Source of the DNA: Mariprofundus ferrooxydans PV-1
GTDB taxonomy: Bacteria; Pseudomonadota; Zetaproteobacteria; Mariprofundales; Mariprofundaceae
Assembly (NCBI RefSeq): GCF_000153765.1
Contig: NZ_DS022295.1
Span: forward strand, 389,027-453,026
Direction of reading: 5' to 3'
DNA: 64,000 bases
Shown here: positions 17,503 through 26,807 of the stretch, in pieces
Position numbering within the stretch: position 1 is the first letter of the stretch
Layout: each line of letters opens with the position of its first letter
Position numbers and translations under genes: made by a program
The notes under the pieces: generated by a model
Told to the model about the DNA's origin: nothing
Databases searched by the model: none
Seen by the model: the letters and a program-made list of their open reading frames with translations, nothing else

Positions 17503-17841
17503 TTAGGCAAGTCGTGCCCCATTGGGAATTTGTCTATCAGGAACAGCCAATACAACATCTCCATTGTCCCGATGCAACCCTGTTACTAAACATTCAGACA
17601 TCATTGGCCCAATTTGCTTTGGCGGAAAATTCACAACTGCCAGAACTTGTTTTCCGATGAGTTCTTCAGGAGTGTATAGAGCTGTTATTTGTGCGCTACT
17701 TTTCTTAACTCCCACTTTTTCACCAAAATCGACCATTAACTTATATGCTGGTTTGCGCGCTTCAGAAAAGTTACTGGCTTCGATTATTGTGCCTACAAGT
17801 AACTCCACTTTTTGAAAGTCATCCCATGAAATAGTATTCAT
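17503..17841 (-). CDS. csaA: CsaA-type tRNA-binding protein
   Basis: This 112-residue protein consists of one tRNA_bind (EMAP-II-like) OB fold: VELLVGTIIEASNFSEARKP, then VVNFPPKQIGPMMSECLV and a C-terminal IPNGARLA. It matches CsaA, a small dimeric protein with tRNA-binding and chaperone-like activity in Bacillus. AAGGATG directly precedes the start. The fragment of an oxidoreductase gene lies just upstream on the same strand. Confidence 0.9.
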   Translation of the reverse strand: MNTISWDDFQKVELLVGTIIEASNFSEARKPAYKLMVDFGEKVGVKKSSAQITALYTPEELIGKQVLAVVNFPPKQIGPMMSECLVTGLHRDNGDVVLAVPDRQIPNGARLA

Positions 17842-17867
17842 CCTTATAAATCCAAAACCAATTTAGT

Positions 17868-17957
17868 TCACTCCCATTCGCTGTTATCTACGAGAACCTT
17901 TCCAAGAAAGTCACCACTTTCAAGTAGATCATGAGCTTCCGATATGTGTATCTGCAT
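17868..17957 (-). pseudogene. C-terminal scar of an MDR-type quinone oxidoreductase
   Basis: The last 29 codons read IHISEAHDLLESGDFLGKVL and onward to a stop. This matches the closing segment of zinc-independent quinone oxidoreductases (EAH..LESG...GKVV). The rest of the gene (about 300 residues) is absent; upstream sequence gives no recognisable fold. It is a deletion remnant in the same decayed stretch as the DUF302 fragments. Confidence 0.6.
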
Positions 17958-18042
17958 CGACGTAGGCTTTGAACGCAATCGTTTTCCTTTACAAGCAGGT
18001 GCTTACTGGGAGCAAATCTCAGGTACAGAAAAATCAGCCGAT

Positions 18043-18501
18043 TCAGTTGCAAGCGTCTTTCGGGCAGCTGCAGGAAGAGGGCAGGTTAAACATGCTACGA
18101 TCGCAAAGCCGGTGTTCGCCGGTAGCCGGGGATGCACTGTTTAACTCACATTGTTTGAATATATAAATCATGTTCTGAATCTGATCGCCTGTATAAGGCT
18201 TCCCGAGAAACAGGCAGACCTTATCCTGATAGCGAGCGGGAATATCCGGCTCACCGCTTAATATCGCAAACCTGATGGATGGGTCGATAGCGAGCACCTG
18301 CTCCATCATCTCATACCCGCTCATCTGTGGCATGTGTACATCGGTCAATACAGCGCTGGGTGCCTTGAACGCATCTGATCGGACATATTCGAGATATTCT
18401 GATGCGCTGGCAAAGGTCATCACATTGCAATCATAAATCTCAATCATGTCTACCAGCATTTCTCTAAGCATTTCGGAATCATCAACCACGTGAAACATCA
18501 T
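18043..18501 (-). CDS. Response regulator receiver protein
   Basis: This protein has 152 residues. A receiver domain covers about 1-118 (FHVVDDSE, phospho-acceptor Asp in AVLTDVHMPQMSGYE, Thr/Ser in AILSGEPD, Lys in FLGKPYT). A Cys-rich tail with no known domain follows. The start has AAGGGAGCT upstream. There is no kinase gene next to it. The tail (CELNSASPATGEH to CSCPKDACN) may be an out-of-frame extension rather than a functional region. Confidence 0.82.
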   Translation of the reverse strand: MMFHVVDDSEMLREMLVDMIEIYDCNVMTFASASEYLEYVRSDAFKAPSAVLTDVHMPQMSGYEMMEQVLAIDPSIRFAILSGEPDIPARYQDKVCLFLGKPYTGDQIQNMIYIFKQCELNSASPATGEHRLCDRSMFNLPSSCSCPKDACN

Positions 18502-18710
18502 AGCTCCCTTGGGCTATCTGATTATAGCAGTTTTTATGCAATCTGGTTGTTTGTTTTTATGACAAGCGTCCCGGTGTTTTTACACTGCAATGGTTACCAG
18601 TGACTCACGGACTCAGTCTGGTTGAAAGGCGGCGGACGCGACTCTTCATTAACGGAGGTGATACGTCTTGTTCCGGGATGATATGAGACCTGTTGCCTGG
18701 GAGGCATAAA

Positions 18711-18737
18711 AAAAGCCGCCCGAAAGGGGCGGCTTTT
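18711..18737. terminator. Rho-independent terminator
   Basis: An AAAAGCCGCCC / GGGGCGGCTTTT hairpin with a GAAA loop lies 25 bp past the stop of the small minus-strand gene, and its minus-strand reading ends in a T-run. Confidence 0.85.
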
Positions 18738-18761
18738 AACAGATTATGCTGACAAGTTTTA

Positions 18762-18935
18762 TTAGTTACCGGTTGAGCAAACCAGTTCTTCTTCGACTTT
18801 ACCGGACTCGATTTCATCGATGATTTTCTGGTAGTGCTCATTGACCGGGCAACCACAGGTATGCTGGCTGGTTGCATGCAAACGGGCCTGTTCAATATGC
18901 CACTGGGCTACTTTCAAGTGCTGATCTACATTCAT
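18762..18935 (-). CDS. Small 57-residue Cys-containing protein of unknown function
   Basis: I do not recognise a family. The protein is helical and charged, with a central TCGCPVNEHYQ segment and one more Cys near the end (LVCSTGN). The ATG at 18935 has AAAGGTGA upstream at good spacing, and a strong terminator follows the stop, so the gene is probably real and monocistronic. Three cysteines and several His residues could bind a metal; this is speculation. Confidence 0.6.
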   Translation of the reverse strand: MNVDQHLKVAQWHIEQARLHATSQHTCGCPVNEHYQKIIDEIESGKVEEELVCSTGN

Positions 18936-19026
18936 GGGAATCACCTTTTTTTTATTTTCGGCTGGTTTGCCTTAATAGACGCAAGACTAACCATACGGTC
19001 GCTGAAAGACAAAACCGATTTAGCCG

Positions 19027-20607
19027 TTAAATATGTTCGCGTGTTTTGTGGAAGGTGACATCCGGCCACTGCTCAATGGTATAATTCAATTTCCACAAGC
19101 TCGGTGCCAGATAAGCCAGGAACCCGTCACCGTCTTCGGCCAGGTTCATCTCAAACAGGCGGCGGAACTCGGCCATCTTCTTTTCATCTTCGCAGGTGAC
19201 CCAGCGTGCCACCTGAAAATCGGTGGAGACATAATCGGCATCCACGCGGTATTCCGTTTTCAGTCGCTCCACAGTTACATCAAACTGCAACACACCGACC
19301 GCGCCCAGGATGTAATCACCGGTGAGCAGGGTTTTGAAGATCTGTACTGCACCCTCTTCGGAGAGCTGAACCAGTCCCTTGTGCAGTTGTTTGCGCTTCA
19401 TCGGATCTTTCAGACGAACGCGACGGAACAACTCCGGTGCAAAGTTCGGGATACCGGTGAATTTCAGAGGCTCACGGGTGGTGAAGGTATCACCGATTTT
19501 GATCGTGCCGTGATTGTGAATACCGATAATATCGCCGGCATAGGCCTCTTCGACATGGGAGCGATCCTGTGCCATAAAAATCGTGGCATTGGGGATCTTG
19601 ATATCCTTGCCGATACGATGGTGGCGCACGCTCATGCCCCGCTCGAATCGACCGGAACAGATGCGGAAGAATGCAATGCGGTCACGATGGGCCGGATCCA
19701 TGTTTGCCTGAATCTTGAAACAGAAGCCGGAGAAATCCGGTTCATCCGGCGTCACGGTGCGCTCCACCGCTTCGCGCGGGCCGGGAGCAGGGGAGAGCTC
19801 GACAAAGGCATCGAGCAGCTCCTTGACGCCGAAGTTATTGATGGCGGATCCGAAAAAGACCGGTGTCTGGCTGCCGGCAAGAAAGTGATCGAGATCAAAC
19901 GGGTCAGCCGCACCCTCCAGCAGCTCGATATCCCCGCGCAGCTCATCGGCCTGATGGCCGAGAATCTCGTCGAGTTTGGGGTCGCTCAGGTCGTCAATAC
20001 GGATGGTTTCGAAATCGGACGTTTCCATGCCGGCCGTAAACAGGTGTAGCTCCTTTTTATACAGGTTGTAAACGCCGCGAAACGCTTTACCCATACCGAT
20101 CGGCCAGGAGAGCGGCGTGCACTCAATTTGCAGCTTCTCCTCAATCTCGGTCAACAGATCCAGCGGTTCCTGTCCCTCGCGATCAAGTTTGTTGATGAAT
20201 GTGACGATGGGCGTATTGCGCATGCGACAGACTTCCATCAACTTTTCCGTTTGCGGCTCCACGCCCTTGGCCGAGTCGATAACCATCATGGCCGAGTCGA
20301 CGGCGGTCAGCACGCGATAGGTATCTTCGGAGAAGTCCTGATGGCCCGGGGTGTCGAGCAGATTGATTTCGAAATCGCGGTAATTGAACTTCATCACCGA
20401 GGAGGCGACCGAAATACCGCGCTCCTGCTCAATTTTCATCCAGTCGGAGGTGGCATGGCGTGTGGCCTTGCGGGCTTTGACGGCACCGGCCATCTGGATA
20501 GCGCCGCCGAACATCAGCAGCTTTTCAGTCAGCGTGGTTTTACCGGCATCCGGATGTGAAATAATGCCGAATGTGCGCCGTTTTGCGATTTCCCTGGTCA
20601 GACTCAT
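19027..20607 (-). CDS. prfC: Peptide chain release factor 3
   Basis: This protein has 526 residues, the normal length. The GTPase motifs are SHPDAGKTT (G1), ERGISV (G2 region), DTPGHQD (G3) and NKLD (G4), followed by domain II and the RF3 C-terminal domain ([13 protein letters not shown]). RF3 recycles RF1 and RF2 from the ribosome after peptide release. It is monocistronic. Confidence 0.97.
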   Translation of the reverse strand: MSLTREIAKRRTFGIISHPDAGKTTLTEKLLMFGGAIQMAGAVKARKATRHATSDWMKIEQERGISVASSVMKFNYRDFEINLLDTPGHQDFSEDTYRVLTAVDSAMMVIDSAKGVEPQTEKLMEVCRMRNTPIVTFINKLDREGQEPLDLLTEIEEKLQIECTPLSWPIGMGKAFRGVYNLYKKELHLFTAGMETSDFETIRIDDLSDPKLDEILGHQADELRGDIELLEGAADPFDLDHFLAGSQTPVFFGSAINNFGVKELLDAFVELSPAPGPREAVERTVTPDEPDFSGFCFKIQANMDPAHRDRIAFFRICSGRFERGMSVRHHRIGKDIKIPNATIFMAQDRSHVEEAYAGDIIGIHNHGTIKIGDTFTTREPLKFTGIPNFAPELFRRVRLKDPMKRKQLHKGLVQLSEEGAVQIFKTLLTGDYILGAVGVLQFDVTVERLKTEYRVDADYVSTDFQVARWVTCEDEKKMAEFRRLFEMNLAEDGDGFLAYLAPSLWKLNYTIEQWPDVTFHKTREHI

Positions 20608-20796
20608 GCGTTTTGCTCCAAACCTCTTTCTCTGCTTATATAAAGGCGGCGCAGTGTAGCGAAGTTGGAGGCGGATGTGGATGACTTACTAAGATGTGAG
20701 CACTGGCAGCTTGATATCCTGATCCATCATGCAGCCGTCACATAGTCACCACTATCGCATGCCTTGTTGCCATACCTATGGCATCAAAGCATTTGC

Positions 20797-21759
20797 TTAT
20801 TGTAGTTTACCATGGATATGCCCCGCCTTGTCCACGCGCATCAGTAACACCGACGACGGCCGCTCAGGGGGAGTGGCATTAACGAAGAGCGCCGTGCTCC
20901 AGGCATCGGCGAGCATGGCCGATGGCGCCATCACCGTGGTGCTCTGGTTTTGCATGGCAGGCCAGCCGGTTTTTGGGGAGAGAATATGGTGATATCGTTT
21001 TCCCTGATAGATGAAGAAGCGCTCGTAATCGCCTGATGTAACGATGCTTTTATCACCTTTTAGATCCAGCTCTGCGAGTACGCCGCCGGGTTTGCGCGGG
21101 TCGCGTATACCGATGCGCCACGGGCGTTTGCCATGGCTGCCGATCAGACGAAGATCACCGCCGGCATTGATGATGGCATTGGTAATACCGTGCTGCCTGA
21201 GTACCTCAATACCGCGGTCAATGGCATAACCCTTGGCAATGCCGCCAAAGTCCAGCTGACAGCGCCTATCGGTACGCAGCCACTGCGCGCCGCTGCGCCT
21301 GATGCAGTGAGATGGGGGCACTGCGGCACGGATGGCGTCGGCCGACGGCGGAGAGGCGGGCGGAGGATCAAGAGAAAACCCCCACAGCAGATTCAGTCCG
21401 CCCAGTGCCGGATCAAATGCGCCGCCGCTTTGCTGTTGCACGTGCAGTGCTATACCCAGTACATAGCTGACTTCATCGGGCAGCGTGACCGGTGTATTTG
21501 GCGCCTCTTTGTTGAACGCTTTAACGGCGTTGGGCTGATCACCATAAATGGTGAATGTATCTTCAATGCGCTGCATTTCATCGGCAGCTGCGCTTATGGC
21601 CTGCTCGGCCTTATCCTGATCGACTCCGCTGACAGTATAGTCAACCAGGGTTCCCATCAGAAAACGGGTTTCATGCACATCGGACGGTCCGCTGCAGGCG
21701 GTGAGCAGTAGCAGGGTGAATAACAGGCTTTGGGGCAGCCGTAATAGCGGAGAATACAT
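20797..21759 (-). CDS. apbE: FAD:protein FMN transferase (lipoprotein)
   Basis: This protein has 320 residues from the chosen ATG, which gives a lipoprotein signal ending in LLLTAC (Cys22). Family motifs: TRFLMGTLVDYTV at the N-terminus, LDFGGIAKGYAIDRG (FAD site), INAGGDLR and HHILSPKTGWPA. ApbE covalently attaches FMN to threonines of flavoproteins such as NqrB, NqrC and RnfG. No Rnf or Nqr genes are in the window. A start at 21819 would add 20 residues before the signal and is less likely. Confidence 0.93.
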   Translation of the reverse strand: MYSPLLRLPQSLLFTLLLLTACSGPSDVHETRFLMGTLVDYTVSGVDQDKAEQAISAAADEMQRIEDTFTIYGDQPNAVKAFNKEAPNTPVTLPDEVSYVLGIALHVQQQSGGAFDPALGGLNLLWGFSLDPPPASPPSADAIRAAVPPSHCIRRSGAQWLRTDRRCQLDFGGIAKGYAIDRGIEVLRQHGITNAIINAGGDLRLIGSHGKRPWRIGIRDPRKPGGVLAELDLKGDKSIVTSGDYERFFIYQGKRYHHILSPKTGWPAMQNQSTTVMAPSAMLADAWSTALFVNATPPERPSSVLLMRVDKAGHIHGKLQ

Positions 21760-21937
21760 GCGATCATTCTTGTGATCGTCGGGCGAGTGACAAGAGTGAA
21801 TATTTGTCCGTCTTGCCAACCCCGGCCAAATACCCGATGATTCCGCTCGGTTATAGCGGTGATCGATGAGTCCCGTATGATCGAATGCTGGTTTTCAAGG
21901 CACCGTGAAACAGAGTGCCTGCCATATGAGGTGAATC

Positions 21938-22297
21938 ATGTCCGTAGTTCTTACTGAAGCAGCCGCACAGAAAGTGCATGGGTTGATGGAGAATGAGAGT
22001 AACGATCTGAATCTGCGCGTGTTCGTGTCCGGCGGCGGTTGCTCCGGTTTTCAGTACGGGTTCACGTTTGAAGAAGAGGTCAAGGAGAACGATACCGTGA
22101 TTGATTCCAACGGCGTACGCCTGCTGGTGGATCAGATGAGTCTGGATCTGCTGGACGGTGCGGAGATTGATTATCAGACCAGTATCCAGGGCGAGTCCTT
22201 TGTGATCCGTAACCCCAATGCGGCATCTACCTGTGGTTGTGGTAAATCATTTACACCATCGGAAAGCGGAGCAGGCTGCTCGAACGCCGGTTACTAG
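21938..22297 (+). CDS. erpA: A-type iron-sulfur insertion protein
   Basis: This protein has 119 residues. The three cluster ligands are visible: Cys in [12 protein letters not shown], and the C-terminal pair in STCGCGKSF. This pattern is shared by ErpA, IscA and SufA; the GFTFEEEV region favours ErpA. It delivers Fe-S clusters to target enzymes. AGGTGA lies just before the start. A terminator follows. Confidence 0.9.
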   Translation: MSVVLTEAAAQKVHGLMENESNDLNLRVFVSGGGCSGFQYGFTFEEEVKENDTVIDSNGVRLLVDQMSLDLLDGAEIDYQTSIQGESFVIRNPNAASTCGCGKSFTPSESGAGCSNAGY

Positions 22298-22317
22298 CCC
22301 GAGAGAAAGATCAGGTT

Positions 22318-22354
22318 GAGGCAGGTTTTGCGTGCAGACACGAAAACCTGCCTC
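22318..22354. terminator. Terminator hairpin between erpA and the outer-membrane protein gene
   Basis: A 12-bp perfect stem (GAGGCAGGTTTT / AAAACCTGCCTC) encloses a short GCGTG/CACG extension. It lies between convergent genes and may serve both. Confidence 0.75.
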
Positions 22355-22372
22355 ATATTTAATAATTACCCG

Positions 22373-22936
22373 TTAAAAATGATAGCGCACGGCGGCGGTA
22401 AACAGACTGGCCTCCAGCCCCTTGAAGTTGGTACTGATCGTGGCGGCGGTGTTCTTCGGCTTGCTGAGCATATGTGACCACTCAATTCCGGCCGAGTAAT
22501 CATCATTGAGCTGGTAATCGAGTCCGAGTCCGTAAGCATAACCGATGCGGTTTTTGCTCTGCTTTGTACCACCAGTTGGCTGATAGGTTGTGTGTACGAC
22601 GGCAAAGCCGATTAGTGCATAGCCGGTCAGGTTAGTGGTAAACGGATACTGGGGTTTCAGATAGTGGGCCACGAAATCCATACGCCGTTTTGCCGGAGCC
22701 GGCAGATTACTGGTTTGACTGGCTGTTGCTCCCAGTCGTACCTCTGCGCCAAAATACTCACTGAAATGATGGCCGATCTGTAGGTAGCTGCCGAAAACAG
22801 CTTTTTTATTTAACCCGTTGCCGAGATTTATGGCGCCTGCGCCCAGTCCGACATAATGTGATCCGGCAGCCCACGCAGGCATGCTGAAGGTCAGTGCAAG
22901 CAGTGTGGTGATAGTAGCGATGATCCGATGTTTCAT
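22373..22936 (-). CDS. Small outer-membrane beta-barrel protein
   Basis: This protein has 187 residues, with a signal peptide cleaved near PAWA-AGS. Alternating hydrophobic strands (HYVGLGAGAINLG, YGLGLDYQLNDDYSAGIEW) run to a terminal AVRYHF with the C-terminal aromatic typical of BAM substrates. It belongs to the OmpW/opacity-type 8-stranded barrels. The gene at 39403-39999 encodes a paralogue with the same layout. The function is unknown. Confidence 0.8.
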   Translation of the reverse strand: MKHRIIATITTLLALTFSMPAWAAGSHYVGLGAGAINLGNGLNKKAVFGSYLQIGHHFSEYFGAEVRLGATASQTSNLPAPAKRRMDFVAHYLKPQYPFTTNLTGYALIGFAVVHTTYQPTGGTKQSKNRIGYAYGLGLDYQLNDDYSAGIEWSHMLSKPKNTAATISTNFKGLEASLFTAAVRYHF

Positions 22937-23116
22937 ATGTGCTCCTCTGTTTTTTGCGGCGCAATATAGCTGCAGGAAAGCGTATGAGAACCACAGCAGT
23001 TACATGGATATCGGGCATGTTAAACCGGATCTGATGGCCGCACTCTGTCTTTAGCTGACTTCGCGGTTAGAGTGCGCACAACTTTACGATAAATGTATCA
23101 TCATGGGATTGCTCGA

Positions 23117-24655
23117 ATGGAAAGCTATTACGTAACCACACCGATTTATTATGTGAATGATGAGCCGCACCTGGGCCATATCTATACGACGATTGCCGCC
23201 GATGTGCTGGCGCGTTATCAGCGTATGGCAGGCCGCGATGTGTTTTTTCTGACCGGTGTGGATGAGCACGGGCAGAAGGTGCAGCAGGCGGCGGAAGCAC
23301 GCGGTATTGAACCGATTGAGCTGGCCGACCAGGTGGTTGAGCGCTATCAGAGTTTGTGGCCCGAACTGGCCATTACCAACGATGATTTTATCCGTACCAG
23401 TTCCGATCGTCATCGCAGAGGTGTACAGGCGATGTGGCGTCGGCTGGAAAATGCCGGTGCGATTTATAAGGGGTTCTACGAGGACTGGTACTGTGTGCCG
23501 TGCGAAACCTACTGGACGGAAACCCAGCTCAATGATGCCGATTGCTGGGAAGAGAAGCATTGCCCGGACTGCAAACGAGCGGTGGAGAAGGTACAGGAGG
23601 AGTCCTATTTCTTTCGTCTGAGCGCCTATCAGGATCGTTTGCTGGAATATATCAACGCCAACCCCGACTTCATCGGGCCGGCCTCCCGCCGGAATGAAGT
23701 GCTGCGCTTTGTCGAGTCGGGGCTCAACGACCTCTCTGTTTCGCGTACAACCTTCTCCTGGGGCGTACCGGTACCCGGCGATGAAAAACATGTGATTTAT
23801 GTCTGGATCGATGCGCTGACCAATTATTTGTCAGCACTCGGTTTTCCGGATCAGGAACTGCCGAAATACTGGCCTGCCGATGTACACCTGATCGGCAAGG
23901 ATATTCTGCGGTTCCATGCGATTTACTGGCCTTGCATGTTGATGGCTGCCGATCTGCCATTGCCGCAGCGGCTCTTTGCCCACGGCTGGTGGACGGTCGA
24001 AGGCGAGAAGATGAGTAAGTCGAAGGGCAATGCGCTGCGTCCGGCCGATTTGCTGGAGCAGTATGATGCCGATGTCATCCGCTATTTCCTGCTGCGTGAG
24101 GTGCCATTTGGTCAGGATGGCGATTTCTCGTTCAGCGCGATGAAACAGCGCTACAACTCCGATCTGGCCAATGATGTCGGCAACCTGCTCAATCGATCTC
24201 TGGCGATGCTGAACAAATATCGTGACGGCGTACTGGCCGAGCCCGGTGATGAGCAGGCTGTTGATCGTACCCTGATTGCCGATGTGGAGGGGATGCAGCG
24301 TGATGTTGCCGCACACATGAATAAACAGGCATTCCACCTGGCGCTGGAGCGGATCAGTGTGGTGGTGCGTCACGGTAACCGCTACGTTGAGGAGAATGCG
24401 CCGTGGTCGCTGGCCAAGGCCGGCGATGAGGCTCGCCTGAATACCGTGCTTTACCATCTTGCTGAGACGCTGCGACTGGTTGCCCTGCAACTGATGCCGT
24501 TTATGCCAGGCAAAATGAGTGCGATGCTGAACCAGATTCAGGGTGCCGAGTTGATGAGTCAGACGCTGACTTTTGCCAGCCATGGCGGGTGGGGATTGCT
24601 CAAGCCCGGTCATCAGTGTGAAAAGCCGCAACCGCTTTTTCCGCGTATGGATTAA
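23117..24655 (+). CDS. metG: Methionine-tRNA ligase
   Basis: This protein has 512 residues. The HIGH-type motif is HLGH at 18-21, the zinc knuckle uses Cys126/Cys129 and Cys149/Cys152, and the KMSKS loop is EKMSKSKGN. The anticodon-binding alpha-helical domain follows. It lacks the C-terminal EMAP-like dimerisation domain of E. coli MetG, so it is the short form. The ATG at 23117 gives the normal N-terminus; an upstream ATG at 23093 adds eight unlikely residues. Confidence 0.96.
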   Translation: MESYYVTTPIYYVNDEPHLGHIYTTIAADVLARYQRMAGRDVFFLTGVDEHGQKVQQAAEARGIEPIELADQVVERYQSLWPELAITNDDFIRTSSDRHRRGVQAMWRRLENAGAIYKGFYEDWYCVPCETYWTETQLNDADCWEEKHCPDCKRAVEKVQEESYFFRLSAYQDRLLEYINANPDFIGPASRRNEVLRFVESGLNDLSVSRTTFSWGVPVPGDEKHVIYVWIDALTNYLSALGFPDQELPKYWPADVHLIGKDILRFHAIYWPCMLMAADLPLPQRLFAHGWWTVEGEKMSKSKGNALRPADLLEQYDADVIRYFLLREVPFGQDGDFSFSAMKQRYNSDLANDVGNLLNRSLAMLNKYRDGVLAEPGDEQAVDRTLIADVEGMQRDVAAHMNKQAFHLALERISVVVRHGNRYVEENAPWSLAKAGDEARLNTVLYHLAETLRLVALQLMPFMPGKMSAMLNQIQGAELMSQTLTFASHGGWGLLKPGHQCEKPQPLFPRMD

Positions 24656-24816
24656 TAATAAGCATTAATGCTTCATTTATAAGTAATTGAAAAGAAACAA
24701 CTAAAATCACGTCCTATCGCTGTTTTTCCGGGAGGGTGACATGCGACGGATCATCACGCTGGTGATCTGTGTCACAAAAGATTGTCAACTGCATTTTTTG
24801 GTTGCACCATTGGACC

Positions 24817-25356
24817 ATGCCGAGGAAGTTGTTAAAGCGCTATATGCCGGATCATGAGACGATCCGCACCCATAAGTGTTTGCGCTGTTTCGGTGTGCTG
24901 TTACATAAACCCTCCCTTTGGCACCTGAATCGACGGTCGGTAGCCACGGCTTTTGCTGTCGGTCTGTTCTTTGCTTTTGTACCTCTTCCGTTCCAGATGG
25001 TGCTGGCGGCCGGCGGCGCCATTCTCTTTAACGGCAATCTGCCGATCTCTGTGGCTATGGTGTGGCTGACCAATCCGCTAACCATGCCGCCTATCTTTTA
25101 CGTCGCCTATCTGGTTGGTGCATGGATATTGAATGTACCGAAAGGGAACTTCAATTTTGATAATCTCTCTCTTGAGTGGCTGCATAACGGTTTGGCATCA
25201 GCCTGGCAGCCGTTTCTGCTTGGCTGTCTGGTTCTTGGTGCGGTGAGTGCGCTTACCGGCTATGTCGGTATGCATCTGGCCTGGCGAACCATGGTGCTCA
25301 AGCGCTGGCGTCGCCGCCATCATCATCAGCTCTCCAAACTCAGCCAAAGCCACTGA
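24817..25356 (+). CDS. DUF2062 membrane protein
   Basis: This 179-residue protein starts with the family N-terminus MPRKLLKRYMPDHETI. It has three hydrophobic segments with the conserved GLFFAFVPLPFQMVLA and NPLTMPPIFYVAYLVG blocks, and a basic His/Arg-rich tail. The function of DUF2062 is unknown; it is often found near lipid or glycosyltransferase genes. The start lacks an obvious Shine-Dalgarno, so the start is tentative. Its 3' end overlaps the only in-frame ATGs of the next gene. Confidence 0.82.
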   Translation: MPRKLLKRYMPDHETIRTHKCLRCFGVLLHKPSLWHLNRRSVATAFAVGLFFAFVPLPFQMVLAAGGAILFNGNLPISVAMVWLTNPLTMPPIFYVAYLVGAWILNVPKGNFNFDNLSLEWLHNGLASAWQPFLLGCLVLGAVSALTGYVGMHLAWRTMVLKRWRRRHHHQLSKLSQSH

Positions 25357-26248
25357 TTTACTTTGGGCGCAGGTCGCCCGCAGTATTTCTGATGCCACCG
25401 GTCACCTGTTTCAACTGCACAATACAGTACCCGTCGGGGGTGGCAGCATCAATGAGGCCTATTGCCTGCATGGTCAAACTGCCGCTCAAGCAGTTACATA
25501 TTTTGTAAAATGTAATCGCCCTGACTGGTTGGTTATGTTTGAGGCGGAGGCGGACGGCTTGCAGGAGCTGGGCAAAGCCGGCGCCATCCGTGTCCCGGAG
25601 CCTGTCTGTCATGGGACTGCTGCTACAAAGGCCTGGCTGGTAACCGAGTACATCTGTTTTGCTGCACCTGCAGCCGGTTCAAACGCGCGGCTGGGCAGAG
25701 AGCTGGCGGCGCTGCATCGGTGTCAGGCAGAGAGGTTCGGATGGAGCCGTGACAATACCATCGGCTCAACCACCCAGCTCAACACGCCTTCCGATAGCTG
25801 GGTTGACTTCTTCCGTGATCAGCGGCTGGGCTTTCAGCTGTCGCTGACGGCGAAACGGGGCTTTTCTGCCTCCTTGCAGGATAAGGGTGAGCGCCTGCAA
25901 GCCGACCTCGGACACTTTTTTTCAGCTTACAGGCCGCAGCCGTCGTTACTGCACGGAGACTTGTGGGGCGGTAACAGAGGCTTTGATCAGGCGGGGAACC
26001 CGGTCCTGTTCGATCCTGCGGTATATTACGGTGATCGGGAGGCTGATATCGCCATGACCGAGCTGTTCGGAGGCTTCGATGCCGCATTTTATGCCGCATA
26101 CTGTGAGGCCTGGCCGCTGGATGCGGGGTACGGCGTGCGCAAATCACTGTATAATCTCTATCATATTCTCAACCATGCCAACCTCTTTGGCGGCGGTTAC
26201 GCTCGTCAGGCGGAATCGATGATGGATCAGTTACTGGCCGAATACTGA
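25247..26248 (+). CDS. Fructosamine kinase family protein
   Basis: The recognisable domain begins about residue 38 (WAQVARSISDATG, at 25367) and ends at the stop. Motifs: GGGSINEAY (nucleotide loop), FVKCN (ATP-binding Lys), LLHGDLWGGN (catalytic Asp) and FDPAVYYGDREADIAM. Fructosamine-3-kinases repair glycated proteins by phosphorylating the sugar; bacterial members act on low-molecular-weight or ribulosamine substrates. The start is uncertain: the only in-frame ATGs (25247 and 25262) lie inside the DUF2062 gene, while the domain itself would fit a start near 25350 where no ATG, GTG or TTG is available. Confidence 0.82.
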   Translation: MRLPAMSVCIWPGEPWCSSAGVAAIIISSPNSAKATDLLWAQVARSISDATGHLFQLHNTVPVGGGSINEAYCLHGQTAAQAVTYFVKCNRPDWLVMFEAEADGLQELGKAGAIRVPEPVCHGTAATKAWLVTEYICFAAPAAGSNARLGRELAALHRCQAERFGWSRDNTIGSTTQLNTPSDSWVDFFRDQRLGFQLSLTAKRGFSASLQDKGERLQADLGHFFSAYRPQPSLLHGDLWGGNRGFDQAGNPVLFDPAVYYGDREADIAMTELFGGFDAAFYAAYCEAWPLDAGYGVRKSLYNLYHILNHANLFGGGYARQAESMMDQLLAEY

Positions 26249-26282
26249 TTGCCTGTGTCTGGTCGACTTATAGCATGGCCGG

Positions 26283-26807
26283 ATGCTGATCATCAGAGGT
26301 ATCATGTGGTTATGTTTGTGCAGTCAGTTGTTATGGCTTGAAGGCTGCAGCGGAACACCGCATGCAGCAAAATCCATGAACCCGGCATTGCGCGTCTCCT
26401 TGCATGAGGTCGGTCGCGTGTGTAAGCCTGATTATAATGACATCCCCGCTGAGCAGCTGAGCTTTGCTACGGCTGAGTTGAACAGTTCATTGCCGGCCAC
26501 TCTTGAGCGTGCCGGCCTGCTCGATGCCGGCTCGGAAGTATCGCTGGATGTCTGTATTGATCAGCTCTATCTGCGTCCGGGGCTGGTTACACTGCTGCTC
26601 TTTCAGGTAGCCGAACCCGATTATCTGGTGGTTCGGGCAAGGTTGGGCAGGGCAGGGCGTGTGTTGCACTCATGGCGACTGGTCGCAGAAAATAGTGCAG
26701 GCGGCTCAATGGCTTCACCCGGCAAAACAAGGCGCGCTCAGATGCTGATCAATGTGATTACCCGCAAGCTGGTGAACAGGCTGGAAACAGCAGTGATACG
26801 GCCATGA
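26283..26807 (+). CDS. Lipoprotein of unknown function (DUF4410-like)
   Basis: This protein has 174 residues, with a hydrophobic leader ending in LEGC (Cys22) as the lipobox. The middle contains VSLHEVGRVCKPDYNDIP and a strand-rich C-terminal half. The layout resembles DUF4410 outer-membrane lipoproteins, but the match is weak. Its stop overlaps the aat start (ATGA at 26804-26807). Confidence 0.55.
   Translation: MLIIRGIMWLCLCSQLLWLEGCSGTPHAAKSMNPALRVSLHEVGRVCKPDYNDIPAEQLSFATAELNSSLPATLERAGLLDAGSEVSLDVCIDQLYLRPGLVTLLLFQVAEPDYLVVRARLGRAGRVLHSWRLVAENSAGGSMASPGKTRRAQMLINVITRKLVNRLETAVIRP

Noticed and set aside
19033..20049. 338-residue plus-strand frame
   Set aside because: Shadow of prfC; no domain or ribosome site.
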